From contig CASHTG010000016.1 of the NCBI GenBank assembly GCA_949357655.1, positions 744,001 to 808,000 of the forward strand: 64,000 bases of DNA, written 5' to 3'. The stretch's first letter is position 1; the number at the start of each line of letters is the position of its first letter. The position numbers and the translations under genes are program-made. Below the pieces are notes generated by a model. It was not told the origin of the DNA. It ran no database searches and worked only from the letters and a program-made list of their open reading frames with translations. This document shows, in pieces, positions 47,611 through 59,493 of the stretch. The stretch is from Parascedosporium putredinis (lineage: Eukaryota; Ascomycota; Sordariomycetes; Microascales; Microascaceae).

Positions 47611-50503
47611 TTGGCAGCGGCAGCGGCACGCGAGCCAAGCTTGGAAAATTCAGAGTCGCAACCCTTTGGCTGCCCAAGGTCAATGGGACCGCTGCAAGGA
47701 CAGGCCTCTAGATGGATCCATGCCTTTGACACTGCAACCGCAACGCAACTGCAGCCTCCAATTGTGATCAAATCGTTCCGGCGGATGATTGCCATGCCTG
47801 CACAAGATGTACGGTCATTCATGGAACGTTTTGTTCTACAAAAGAAGATCACAAACAAATCGAAGAATCTTGGTTTAATCAAACCCTCCTCTCCACTCAC
47901 CATAGGCCCATCGTTATACCTACATGTAGCCACTGGAGCATCAATTCTCGCTAGCTTGCAATTCCACGAATACATCGTACCGGCCTCTGCTTCCCAGGAC
48001 GTGTCCTCCCAATCCGGTCGCATTAACGCATTGCCGGCTGACGCACAATTGGGCAAGGTGGGCGAGGGGGCTCACAGGCAAACACAAGACGACCGCTTCA
48101 GTCCCCTCGAACGATGCACAAACACCTGCCCCTTCTCTAGCCCCTCTTGGAGTTCAGGGCAGTAATCGGCATGCCAGTGCGCCGAGCCGGATGAGGGGGA
48201 CCGGATGAACTCTGGCCGTGACAAGGGGTGGAGATGTGGAGAGGGAGCGCATCGGGCCAAGCCATCCATTCTCTTGCTATTAGTTCGGAGGAGTGTTCAC
48301 TGCGCGATCCTGCCAGATGCGGTGCCTGCATTTGAGCCTGTCTAATAGCTCGAGGCCAAAGACGCAGAAAGCAGGGTCTTGCCTAGGGTCGTGTTAGTCC
48401 GTGACCTGCCGTCGCTGACGAAAGCAACATGTTCATCCTAATAATGCTGGCGCCGTCAGCACGGTTTCTTTTCTTTTTGGCAGAGCAATACTGCGACCTT
48501 TTACCAGTCCACTACGGCGACGTTGTTTCGCGATCCCTGTCTGCTCCATGCGATGCAACATGATAAAAGGCAGAAATCTCATTTTAGCAGCACAAGTGGC
48601 CAACAGCGGAAGAAATGGTCAACCCTACCCGTCCAACCTCGGTATTACGCTAATAATATTGAAAAGACCATTTTCGGCACCCGGCATCGCTGGTGGAGTA
48701 TCAGCAGCCACACTACCGACGTTATAATAACAACTTCTGCCAGAAGACGTTGAAGTCGTGATGCGGTGATGTCGTGAGTGGCTTCCGCTCGAGGAGCCGC
48801 ATTCTTATTGCGGGACTCGGAAAACTGTCAGCTGCAGAGCGAACTAAGCGAGGAGATGCGGCTACCTGTCACAAGGGCCCTGTTCGAAACGACTCGACGA
48901 TCCCGCGAATTGCCAAACGATCGCCCATATTAGTGCACACGCCCCATCACATCTTGCTTATCAAACCCAAGTCCTCGAGTTTGTACTGTACATTGCTCTT
49001 GATCGCCCCGGTGCATGGAAGGCATTGAGGTGTTCCTTTGAGCGAATCTTTACCCCCTTCCGCCCCTTTTCTGCCCCTCGAGGTCGAGTGGTTTTGTGAG
49101 TTGGCCATTACTCAACGCTCGTCGCCCATTGATCGCCCCGACCGGTCCCACTCCCATTCTTCTCGCTGCCGTGCCCAAGTGCTGCTTCCAACATATCTAT
49201 GTTTCGGTGCATCGTTACAGTGACCCGCTTCGCCTGTCAACCCGCGTGATCGGGTGTGCAAAGGGAAACAAGAGACCCAAAGAAAAAAGGAAAAAAGACA
49301 GAAAATAGTGTAGAGGTAAGCCTAAGCCCGAAGATCCTCCTCCCTCTCCGTCGATGTGGAACGAGCAACGGCGATTTTCGGTGCCCCTCCTTGTCAAACC
49401 TATAACACTGCTAGCTATCCTCGCCTACGGGAACTTGCTTACCCCTCTGGAGTTTGGTTGCGGGCACGGCATTGCTTCGCTACCAGGGCTTCCTACCTCA
49501 TGAATCTGCACACTGCGATATGCAAATTAGCGAGGAGGCATGGCGCAGAGCACGGGCGAGATATGCTCCTCCTGAACAAAAAAGGGGGCCAAGGAAAAGC
49601 CGTTGCGCCCCGATAAGAGAAATGATGGAGGGGCGTCCATGATAAGAAGGCCGTAATAAGAAAATCTCTTCCCCTCGTTCCTATGGTTCACCATCCTCTG
49701 GGCTAACCGGGATCACGACTCCCATAGACGGAGTCGTCTTGGTGGACGCCCGTCCTCCATGAAGCTCGGTTGTGTTTTGAAGATTGTTTAGAGCTTTGTT
49801 TGCTCGCCTACTGGCGACGATGATCGAGCTCCCGGGCAGCGATTTCCGTTTCTTCGTTTACAGAAACCTGGAGGATGGCCCGCCTCCTCAACGGTTGCGA
49901 GGAGCACATCTTATACCGTGATCTTCATAGTTTCTGAGGGACATCCTGACACTCGGGGCATGGATGGACTGTGGCGATGCTTGTTTCGTTTGGTGTTCTC
50001 TGCCTTTTGAGGCCCGAGGGCGTGTGTGTCGTGATCGCTTCACCTCAGTCCCTCTCTCAGTCTCTCCCCGCCTCCCTTTGCCTCATCTCTCGTCCTTTCC
50101 ATTGTCCCCCACCTCTACTTGCCGTGTTAATGATGCTCCTCCACACCCCGTTTGCCAAAGTGTGAGGCCCCTGACCGTTGCTCAAGGACCCGTGCTGCGC
50201 TACGAACCAGTATACCTGTGCCGGGGCGCGTAGTTCGGAACGCCAGGGCGAAGCAGCAAAACAGACGTGTTATAGCATCACTTTGGTTCATCTCAGCATC
50301 TGACACAAACATACGACACGGAGTTCATCTTGTTTAATCATGACAAGGGGATGAGGAGCATAAAGATAGTATTCGGATGCCTCGGCAGGATATCCTCGAG
50401 GAGAATCTACACCCCCATCCGCATGATGAATGCCCCTTCTACCGAAGCCCTGACACCACCCATCCACTCACTTCTTTGTTTCCGTTTCCCGGTCCTGGAT
50501 TCT

Positions 50504-52006
50504 CTACGCCTTGGTTCCCAGGTTAAGCGGGCTCTGCGGATCAAAGACATCCGTGGTGATGAGCTCCGGATACTGGACGTCTCCGGCCTTGAGCGCCTCC
50601 TCCATGACCCTCATGATGACAACGCTCTCCTCCCAAGGCATCGAGTCGCTCTGCTTCTTGCCGTCCCGTAGGCACCGAGCGCACTCATCAGCCTCCCAAA
50701 ACATGCCGTGGCCCCAGTCACGGGCCTCGTCCTTGGGGACGACGCAGTCAAACGTCTCCACAGCGCTGCCCTTCTTGATGACTTGGTACTTTTCAGGCCT
50801 GTAGGCCGGTCCGATGACGGCGATCTCGCCCTTGGTACCCTGGATACGGATCGAGGGCCCGCCGCTGTTGTTGCCGTCGGGGTCGGTGCCCACGCGGAGG
50901 GAGGTGAGGGCGATGCCGGTGGACTTGTGCTTGGGGAAGTGGGTGATGATGGAGGTGAGGTCGTCGGCGCCGGTGGTGTGCTTGGTGACGGCGGCCAGGA
51001 CTTGAGGGGCCTCCTTTTCCTCCTCGGGCTGGAGGTGGTAGAGGATCTGGAAGACCCAGGTCAAGGAGTAGATGCCGAGATCCAAGAGAGCACCGCCGGC
51101 AAGGTCGGTGTTGATCATGCGGTGGGTGTCGGGGAAGGTGAGGCTGCCGTCATCCTTGGCATCGGCGATGGACAGGTCGGCTGTAGTAGGGGAAGCAGAA
51201 GTTAGATGAGGCAATTTTCCTTTAAATCAAGATTTAACGCATAAATGGTAAAGGGGTGTAGCAGCGCCTGGTCAAGATATTCTCGCAAAAGCGCATCTGT
51301 TCTTTTGGGCTTTTCGTGGGGACCGATCTCTTGTTTTTTTTTCATCCTTCAGGTAGGCAAGTTACTCACCGACGACCCTGTGAACTTGGCCAATGGCTCC
51401 ACTCTTGACGAGCTCCCGGATCTTGACACTCCAGGGTTGGTACCGAGTCCACACGGCCTCCATGAAGAAGACGTTCTTCTCCCTAGCCTTCTCGACGAGC
51501 TTGCGGGACTGCGACTCAGTGACGGTCAGGGCCTTTTCGCAGAGCACGTTCTTTCCGGCTTCGAGGGCCAGCATGGCGTTTTGGAAGTGGTGGCTGTGGG
51601 GGTGGCGACGTAGATGATGTCGACGTTGGGGTCGGCGACCAGCTCGGCGTAGGTGCCGTAGGTGGTGGCGGAGGACGGGCCGTCAATCTTCTTGATGAAG
51701 TCGGCGGCGCGCGAGGGGCCCTGAAGGGAGGCGACGGCGGTGATGGTGTGGGCGACATCGTGGACGGAGCGGGCGGCTGGGTTGGTGAGGAGGTCGCGGG
51801 AGAAGACTGGGGGCGTGGAGGGATTCGATGGTTAGCTGATGCGGTGTGTAAGAGGGTGGGAGGGGGAAAGAGTCAGAGATAGATAAGAGATAGAAAGAAC
51901 AAAGGCGGAGGTTAGTGGACAATGCGGGAACACTCTTCTTACCTTCCGCGATCCAGCCAGTGGCCATGATACCCCACTTCACGGTATGAGGAGCTTGAGA
52001 TGCCAT
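50504..52006 (-). CDS. xyd1: D-xylose 1-dehydrogenase (NADP+)-like Gfo/Idh/MocA oxidoreductase
   Basis: Cytosolic Gfo/Idh/MocA oxidoreductase close to the fungal D-xylose/dimeric dihydrodiol dehydrogenases, which oxidise xylose to xylonolactone with NADP+. Exons 52006-51943, 51806-51370 and 51180-50504 give about 392 residues, the normal size. The Rossmann fold starts at KWGIMATGWIAE (GxxxTGxIA type). The nucleotide-binding strand is DIIYVATP, followed by SHHFQNAMLALEAG and the EK signature in CEKALTV. MEAVWTRYQP and DLAGGALLDLGIYSLTW are diagnostic of this subfamily, and the end is YPELITTDVFDPQSPLN. One base is missing in the G/C run at 51598-51602, just before the SHHFQN segment; restoring it gives consistent exon phases. 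The gene diverges from the NLR. Substrate is inferred from family resemblance only. Confidence 0.92.
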
Positions 52007-53347
52007 GTTTGCGAGCGCGAGGTGGAATATGTGACGTAATGCAGGTTTCTTCGATTCTTCAGCGCACAATGTGTTGCGATGTCTGCAGCAGGAAGAGGAG
52101 ATCAAGGAGGACGCGACCAACTTATAAGAAATCAAGACTACAATGTTCAATTCCTGGGGAAAAGGAAAAGAGAGGGAAAAAAAAAAAGGCAACGCGGGCT
52201 GAGGTTATTCCAAAAATATAAACCGGACCCGTAGATGGCGGGGTAACGCCAGCTCTGAGTTGGTCACGCCGAGTTTGATATAGCTCCCGAGTGAATAGGA
52301 AAGAAAAATCCCCCGCTATTGCTTGGTGTACACCCGCGCGCAAGAAATCAATCCCACATCGGCCCACGGGGCCTTGGTTCCGCCCTGGCGCAGCGTCGCA
52401 CTGGCCTCCGGTGCTGCAGTTCTCCACAAATGCCGAGGGCTTCTGTGCTTCGCGGAGGGCTTTGGGAATGCGACACCGCCCTGTGCTATCCTCAGTTGTC
52501 CTAGTGTGATGCTAGCTCTCTCGTGGTGGGGATTGACGAGATCCTGTCCCACCCCCACTACGACGGAGTCGAGGCCGACTGCCGCCAGGCACGAGAGTAT
52601 GAATTGCTAGTAGGCTGGCCTCCTCCGTCAGGCACGGGAGTAGGGGAGGAATTCGGCGCATTGAAGCTAGACGTGAGATACTAGACAGATGGGAATCATG
52701 GGGGAGCTGTCTGCAAACTAGGTAAGCCTTGAGTCTCGAGCCTCAAAATCCGACATCTGGAGTCCCTTCAAGACACGCGCAGTTGGATTCCGTTGGTGGT
52801 GTGCGATTGGACGGAAAGAGATGGTGGTTTTTTGCCTAAGCCGTTCGGGCGAACAAGGGCGGCGGAGCAAAGCAAAAATGTTGCGGTCGCCGGCTCAGAG
52901 ATTCCAAGACCAAATTAGGAAATCTTTAACGCAGATTCCTTACAGCGCCCGCAACTCCCTTTGTTTCCGGGCCGGGAGGCGGCCGGGGGGGCTAGCTGGG
53001 CCTGGCCCTTTCTCCGTGGACGGGATCGGGAGTTGTGGCTCAATCGTTTCCCGTATTATGCTTTTCCCAATGAGACGAGTCGAGGGCAGGCTGCACTCGT
53101 CCTTTGCGACCACTATCGACTGATCACATACTTTGAGGTCCAGGATGCTCGGAACCCCGCATCTCACCCGCCAAAGCGTCGGTCGAATCAAGGGAGAGGG
53201 GCTGGTTCATGCTGGGCTTACGTCGACCGCAGGCAGCAGGATGCTTTTGTTTATACCTCCTTGGGTGCTTTCCTCTCGAGCCCGAGTTTCTCCCCAAATT
53301 CCATCTTCAAGGATCTTTTTGAGAGCCGACATCGTTCAAACGGCAGG
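52007..53347. promoter_or_regulatory. Divergent intergenic region between xylose dehydrogenase and NLR genes
   Basis: No gene is seen. The two genes start at opposite ends, so both promoters lie in these 1.3 kb. Short A and T runs flank the ends. Open frames at 52961-53428 have no recognisable domain. An extra N-terminal exon of the NLR cannot be excluded at the right-hand side. Confidence 0.45.
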
Positions 53348-56300
53348 ATGTCGTCATTGCCGGTAAGGCTTCCCACCGTTCTCGCCTTTTTTTTTTGGGC
53401 TATTTCCGACACATTGCTTCTATTGTGAAGCCGCAGCTAACATTGACTGTCTCCGAAGATTCGTGTGAATGCATCTGACCGAGCTGCGGGAAGCCTTGGC
53501 AGTGGTGCCCATAGCACCCTCGCAGCTTCCACCTCTTCAGCATCAGCGCCAGCACCAGTATCAAGTGATTCAGTCCCCCATCTCGATAATCTGGAAAGCA
53601 AGGATGGCAACAGCCAGCATGACCTTGCCGCCGTCAAAAGCTTTCTCAACGTGTCCGATGATCCTGCACAAGACCTCCGGATGCGGGAGGAAAAGACAAC
53701 CAAAGGAACATGTGATTGGCTTATGAAATTGGAATCCATCACGAACTGGAGAGATGCGTCCCTCGAAACGTCCTCGTCTCTCCATTGGCTCTCTGGCAAC
53801 CCTGGAGTAGGCAAATCCACGCTTGCCGCGCACCTCGTCCGACGCCTTCAAGAGCAAAACGCCGACACATGCTACTACTTTCTACGGCGTGGTAGGCGAT
53901 CGAACCAGGGCGCGAGTGGGCTTTTACGGTCCATCGCTTACCAGATGGCAGCACTTCATCCAGAAGTCTGCCAGGACCTGCTCGAACTCCAGACCTGGGG
54001 CACGGTATTCGATAGAGACGATGTCAAAGCAATCTGGAGAAAGATCTTCACCAATTGTATCCTCCACTTGCAGTTTCCAAGGCCACAGTTTTGGATCATT
54101 GACGGACTGGATGAGTGTATTGGCGTCGAGGAACTGCTTTCCACATTCGCCAAGCTTGACCCCAACGCTCGGATCCGCATCTTGTTTACCTCTCGGCCGC
54201 TTCCTAACCTAGAAGACATCCAAAGCCGTGTGGATCATCACCGCTCGTATCACCACAGGATTAGCGTTAACAATACGCAACCAGACATCCAGCAGTTCGT
54301 CGATAGCAAACTCGAGGGCTTGCGCTTCAATGGCCAGGATCGCGAAATCCTTTCCAAAACTGTGGTTGACGAGGCTGATGGGGTCTTTTTGCGAGCTCGT
54401 TTGATCCTTGAAGAAGCGACCATCACTTCTTCTCGAAAAGGTGCGCATAGAGCCGCCGCCGCCGCCGCCGACGCACCGATGGGGATTGAGCGTCTGTATG
54501 AGCGCGTTGTTCGCGCAATGGCAGCTGAGGGCTCGGAGTATACCGAGTTGACTCGTAAAATTCTGGAGTGGGCTACATGTGGCATTCGACCACTAACAGT
54601 TGACGAATTCAGAATTATCCCTTCACTGCAAGGACTGGACACTGGAGTAATCAAGCGAGGAGGGCCGTTGATAGAAATCGGCGCCAACAACACCGTCCAC
54701 ATGATTCACACCACCGCTCGCGATATGCTTCTCGACCCAGCCTCTCCTTGCGCCTTTTCCATTGATGAAGCACAGGCACACGAGCACCTTGCATTGGACT
54801 GCTTCCGCCACCTCGAACAGGCCGAGCTGAGCGTCCCGTGCTTGAATTTTGGGGAGAGCTCCAAGAACGACTTCAGCCATTACGCTTGCACAGCCGTTTT
54901 TGAGCATCTGGCTGCATCGTCAAGCAACTCAGAGGACCTACTGCTTCGGGTGGACCAGTTTCTTCAAACCAATGTTCTTCGGTGGCTCACATACCTCCTC
55001 CACAAGAACCGCGACCTCTACCATGTCATCCAGGCGTCCAAGAACCTTCGAACATACCTCGACGCATGCCGCTCTCTTCGGCTTACGCACCGCCAGCAAT
55101 ACGAGAATATTTCGCTATGGCAGGTGGATCTTTTGCAGATTGTCCTGAAATACGGGCCCCAATTGCTCGAACATCCATCAGCTGTCTCGTCTGTTCTCCC
55201 CGGGCTCTGTCCCACGGACTCGGCCATTTTTAAGCAGTTCGGCCAGTCCTCCGTTTGCCTGCGGTTACGGGGGTGCAAACCCCGTGGTGGGATGACTGCG
55301 TAGCCCAAATTGAACTGGGCAGTTCACATCCGACGGTATTGGCCACCAACCACGACGACAGCGTTTTGGCGATGGGTCTTGCGACCGGCACCGTCGAGAT
55401 CTACGATAATATCCACTATCGTGAGTTAGGCTGCCTCGACCACGGCGAATCCGTCAAGCATGTGAGGTTCGATGAATCGGGAAAGCATCTAGTCTCGGTC
55501 GGGAGAAAGTATCTGAAATTGTGGTCGCTCGGTGGAGAATTGTTGTGGTCTGCCATCCACAGCGATACGGGCACCACGATAGCATCGGTGGAATTCTCTA
55601 GCCGGGATAGGGGTATCTTGACACTTGGCAGCCACGGCCATGTACTCGCCTGGCGTGCTCAGGAGGATGGAGAGAAACCCGACTACCGTCTTTATATACG
55701 ACCTCCCAAGGATATTCGCCGTGGCAGAGGTGATCCTGGTCCGTGGTGCACCTCCTCCTTTAGCCCAAAGGGGGCTCTGTCGCCATCGCTTTCCAGGATA
55801 CGCCACTGCAAATCTGGAACACCGAATCGGGAAAACTCATCACTAGCTGCCACAGGAGGCGACTCAGCAGCTTGGATATCACGCCATCCTCCGTGAGAAA
55901 GGTTCTGTTCAACCCAGACCCAGATATCAACCTCATCGCAGCTCTTTATGACGATAAGGAGCTCGTGCTCTTCTGTGGCCGGGGGAAGAAGATGAGCAGC
56001 ACGAAGTCAAGTCAGTATACATAAACGCAGAGTCCCTGGCGTGCAGCGCGGACGGCCGGATCTTGGCCACGCTGGATGCCTATGGGAAAGTCAGTTTCTG
56101 GGATTTCGAGACCCTCGACCCTATCTACCAATTTGAATCACAGGGGACCGCATCTCTACCATCGCTATGAGTAGCGATGGAATGAAGTTCTATAGCGCCG
56201 ACAGCCAGAGGATCAAGATTTGGGAACCGGCCGCTATCGCCTACGAGGTGGTAGACAGACCCAGCGCGAGGGCTGATATCGGCTCCCAGTTTTCCGAGCG

Positions 56301-57408
56301 CGCACCAAAGCCGGCGGGATGTTATCACTCACATCGCCACATCAGATACTTCCCCGTGCCTACTAGCAGCTCGAAACGACGGGACCATGTTTATGTACGA
56401 CTTGGCATTAGAAGAAATTTCTATGTTAAGCTCGCACGAGAGGCTGGCAGACGTTACAGGAATTTCTTGGGGCCGGGGTCACGTTGTAAGCGCTGATATC
56501 TCGGGCGTGATCAAGATCCACAAAGTGATTGCTTCTGGGGGAGGAGGATGGACTCTAACAGGGAAGCCACCGAGACGCAGGTGGGCTTTGAGCTCCGGGA
56601 TGCAAGCACACATCCCACGCTCCCGCTTATCCACCTTTTCGGCAGGTGGGGCTCCGCCCTGTTCGATTTGAGGGATAGAGAGCAGTATCCGCTGCCGTCG
56701 AGCGATGAGCCGGATGACTGGTATCGGCTCTGGCTATGGATGCCTCGACCCATAAAATCGGCGGTTCTACTCGGGGTGAGGAAGCAAGCGATCGACATTT
56801 ACACCACAGATCAGATTATGTCGAGAGGGTTCCCCACGACCTGGGACTTTGGAGGGTTGGGGCTGATATATTCCAACACGTGGAATCTGTTCGAAAAGAT
56901 GATCAAGGTCGATGGATCGCTCTCTCGATCAGGGAGGAGTCCTCAAAGTGTCACGGGGATCGAGGCTCTTGGTCTTCCGCCTCCCCAGCTAGCTGGCGAA
57001 GAGGACAAGGCAGAGATCTCGGCGACGGATCCTCTGGTGGCTCTGGATAGTTCCGTGATGCACTCATTATTGGGATTTTATGGGAACAGCGTCGTCTACT
57101 TGGATCAGCAGATGTGGGTCTGTTCCATTGATCTCGCCGAACTGGAGGCGCAGCCCGAGGCCGCATCCCTTGAAAAAGTGCACTTCTTTATTCCGGAGGA
57201 GCTTGTTGCGGGCGGTAATACGAATAGTGCCGTTACCAGGGACGGGGTGGTCGTCATAGCCAAGGGCCCAAGTCTAATCAGCCTGGCCAATGGTTTGCAC
57301 CAGTTCCTTGCGAGACGAGGGTGCGCTGTCCGTGATGAACTTGTGGACCAAAGGTTTGGAGATGTTATTTCAACAGCCGTCGTATCGCCTTGGAAAAGTA
57401 GATGGTAG
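53348..57408 (+). CDS. NACHT-WD40 NLR-type protein, frame-broken in the WD40 half
   Basis: A fungal STAND/NLR signalling ATPase, a family that includes HET-E/HET-D incompatibility receptors and is thought to sense non-self. Exon 1 (53348-53362) encodes five residues; exon 2 starts at 53459. Residues 1 to about 65 are Ser/Ala-rich with no recognised effector domain. A linker with CDWL precedes the NACHT domain: Walker A GNPGVGKST at 118-126, Walker B FWIIDGLDEC near 216-225, and RILFTSRPLP as the sensor region. A helical winged region follows (GIRPLTVDEFRI, HTTARDML). From about 55260 the protein continues as degenerate WD40 blades (AMGLATGTVEIYD, SVGRKYLKLWSL, TPLQIWNTESGKL, GKVSFWDFE, SQRIKIWEP). 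About nine breaks occur between 55254 and 56541, many at G/C runs (55771-55774, 55981-55985, 56143-56146, 56537-56541). The last 286 codons to 57408 are open. Confidence 0.85.
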
Positions 57409-57931
57409 CGATCATGAAGCTACAAACTAGATTGCAAGAGAAACATTTCGCTCGTCATACGTGCCTTGACTTAAACCATGTAGAATCTGGCAAGGGAAGA
57501 TTTTAGAATCTGTGATTGGATTCAGGAATTAAAAGCTGTGTCAAGTTGATCTCGAGGCTCAGCCTGGCCAACATTGCCCCGCCATTGCATTGCGCAACCC
57601 GCGGGGTCGCCCTTTCCTGCTGTGAATGATAACTAATGAGCATCTCAAATACCTTCGTTACCATCCGACTCATGTTCCAGCTCCAATAGATCTTTCCTGT
57701 CACATCTATCTTTTCATCAGCTACGGGCTCGTTGTGTGTGTTCGCAAAAGTGGCACTCGCTTTTCTTCCTTTTCAAGACTGGCCATACAAGCTCGCTATT
57801 TGGTTTGGCATTGCCTTTCAAAACAACTGAAACCGAAAAGAAAGGAAAGAAAAAGTGCCGCGAGAAACACCCTTATAAAGGGAGATACCGTCACCCCATT
57901 TTCCTGCTTCATCGCCCTGCGAAAACCCGCC
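57409..57931. other. Short intergenic region, NLR to aldo/keto reductase
   Basis: No gene is seen. It holds the NLR 3' end and the promoter of the downstream reductase. Open frames running through it are upstream extensions of the reductase reading frames and lack conserved sequence. Confidence 0.5.
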
Positions 57932-58908
57932 ATGCCAGGTGCAGCCTCGCCCCTCGCCCGCCCGCTCACACTTCAGGGCGGGCCCACCACCACCATCATC
58001 CCGCGCCTCATCTACGGGACCGCGTGGAAAAAGGCCCAGACGCAAGGACTCGTTCAGGCCGCGCTGACCGCCGGGTTCCGGGGTATCGACACCGCCGCTC
58101 AACCCCGCCACTACAAGGAAGCCCTAGTCGCCGAGGGCCTCCGCGCCGCCCTCCGGTCCGGCGCCATCCCATCGCGCGCCGACGTCTACGTCCAGACCAA
58201 ATACACGCCCGTCGGGGCCAAGACTTGGACAACCTCCCTTACGACCCGGAAGCCGAGCTCGAGGAGCAAGTGAGGCAGTCGGTTGAGTCCAGCCTCGCCA
58301 ACTTCGCCGTGGGGGCGGCCGGAGGAGGTGGAGGAGGAGGGGATGACGAGGCGTACCTGGACTGCCTCGTGCTGCACTCGCCCCTACCCACCATACCCGA
58401 GACGCTGCGCGTGTGGCAGGCCATGGCGACCTACGTGCCCCACAAAGTGCGCCACCTCGGCATCTCCAACGTGAGCCTCCCCGTCCTGCGCGCCCTCTGC
58501 CAGGCCGCCGCCGCCACGCAGTCGCCCCACCCGCCGTTCCCCAAGCCCGCCGTCGTGCAGAACCGCGTGCGCGCCGGCTACTACCAGCCCGACCTGTACG
58601 CTTTCTGCCGCGACGAGGGCATCGTCTTCCAGTCGTTCTGGACTCTCTCCGCCAACCCCAACCTGCTGGCCTCTGCTGCCGTTGCTGCCGTCGCCGAGGG
58701 CGCCGGTGTCTCCAGCCCCGTAGCATTGTATTCGGTGCTTCTCGGCTTTGAGAGATTTACTGTGTTGGATGGGACTACGAGCCAGGAGCATATGAAGGAG
58801 GATTTGGAGGGCATTGAAAAGGTTGGGGTCTGGGCTGCGGGCGAGGGCAAAGCTGTATTTGAGTCGAGCGTTGTGCAGATCAAGGAGATGATGGGCTATA
58901 CATCCTGA
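57932..58908 (+). CDS. Aldo/keto reductase
   Basis: NAD(P)H-dependent reductase of the AKR fold, about 325 residues, intronless. The start MPGAASPLARPL was chosen because the conserved strand IIPRLIYGTAW follows about 20 residues later. The catalytic tetrad is visible: Asp53 in GIDTAAQ, Tyr61 in RHYKEA, Lys90 in YVQTKY, and His in CLVLHSPLP. Cofactor-side elements include HLGISNVSL, AVVQNRV and the segment FWTLSANPNL. A glycine run interrupts the region before the His strand. One G is missing in the run 58214-58217, between TKYTPVG and QDLDNLPYDP; one restored base rejoins both halves. The substrate is unknown. It is related to the AKRs often annotated as putative aldo/keto reductases in fungal genomes. 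Confidence 0.92.
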
Positions 58909-59493
58909 AAATAGGTTGCCATCCGATCAAGAAACACGGTTCTACCATTTTCATCCCCTTCTTCTATTCTTCTTGTTTTCCTTCTTTTCCTTTCATGCTG
59001 TTTTTGTCCGAACGGTTTACATGGATTTACTTCACTAAAGGGCCGCAAGATTAAGTCGTGTATCCTGGTCAAGGTTTTTATTATTTTTAATTCTTGATAA
59101 GCCCCTGCGGGTCTTGCCTCTACCAGCTGGGAGCGTGTGCATAAATGCTATACAAACTCTGGTCGAAATAAGGGGGCGACACCCACAAAGGCTCGCTACA
59201 ACCGTCCTCCCATCCCTTCTAACCCTCCTCCCTTCAGTTCCCTTGACAATGGCCGACTTGGCGAACTACCAAGACGTGCAACCCACCGCCATCACTTTTA
59301 TCTTTTGCGTCGTGTAGCCGAGCCGAGCCGCCGGTGGCTCAGCTCTTTAGTTCATCTTTGATCGTGATTTCAGAAGAGAATGTTCTTCTTTCTGAGAAAA
59401 AAAGTGGCAATCACAAAAATGTTGCTAGCCACCACCGCTGCCCCTTGGAGAGGGCGCGGGGACGACGACCGCAACGTGTTGTTGATCACATGT
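58909..59493. other. Intergenic region between convergent genes; no gene seen
   Basis: This lies between the stops of the aldo/keto reductase (+) and PCF11 (-). T-rich plus-strand sequence at 58950-59100 fits a 3' untranslated region. There is no coding signal. Confidence 0.5.

Larger units (their letters stand above)
45697..50503. other. 4.8 kb interval without a recognisable gene
   Basis: The first few hundred bases are the upstream region of TRM9, and the last part should hold the 3' untranslated region of the xylose dehydrogenase gene. Between them I see only short uninformative open frames (for example 47611-48165) and two small tandem repeats, at 47231-47269 and 47590-47610. Confidence 0.5.
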
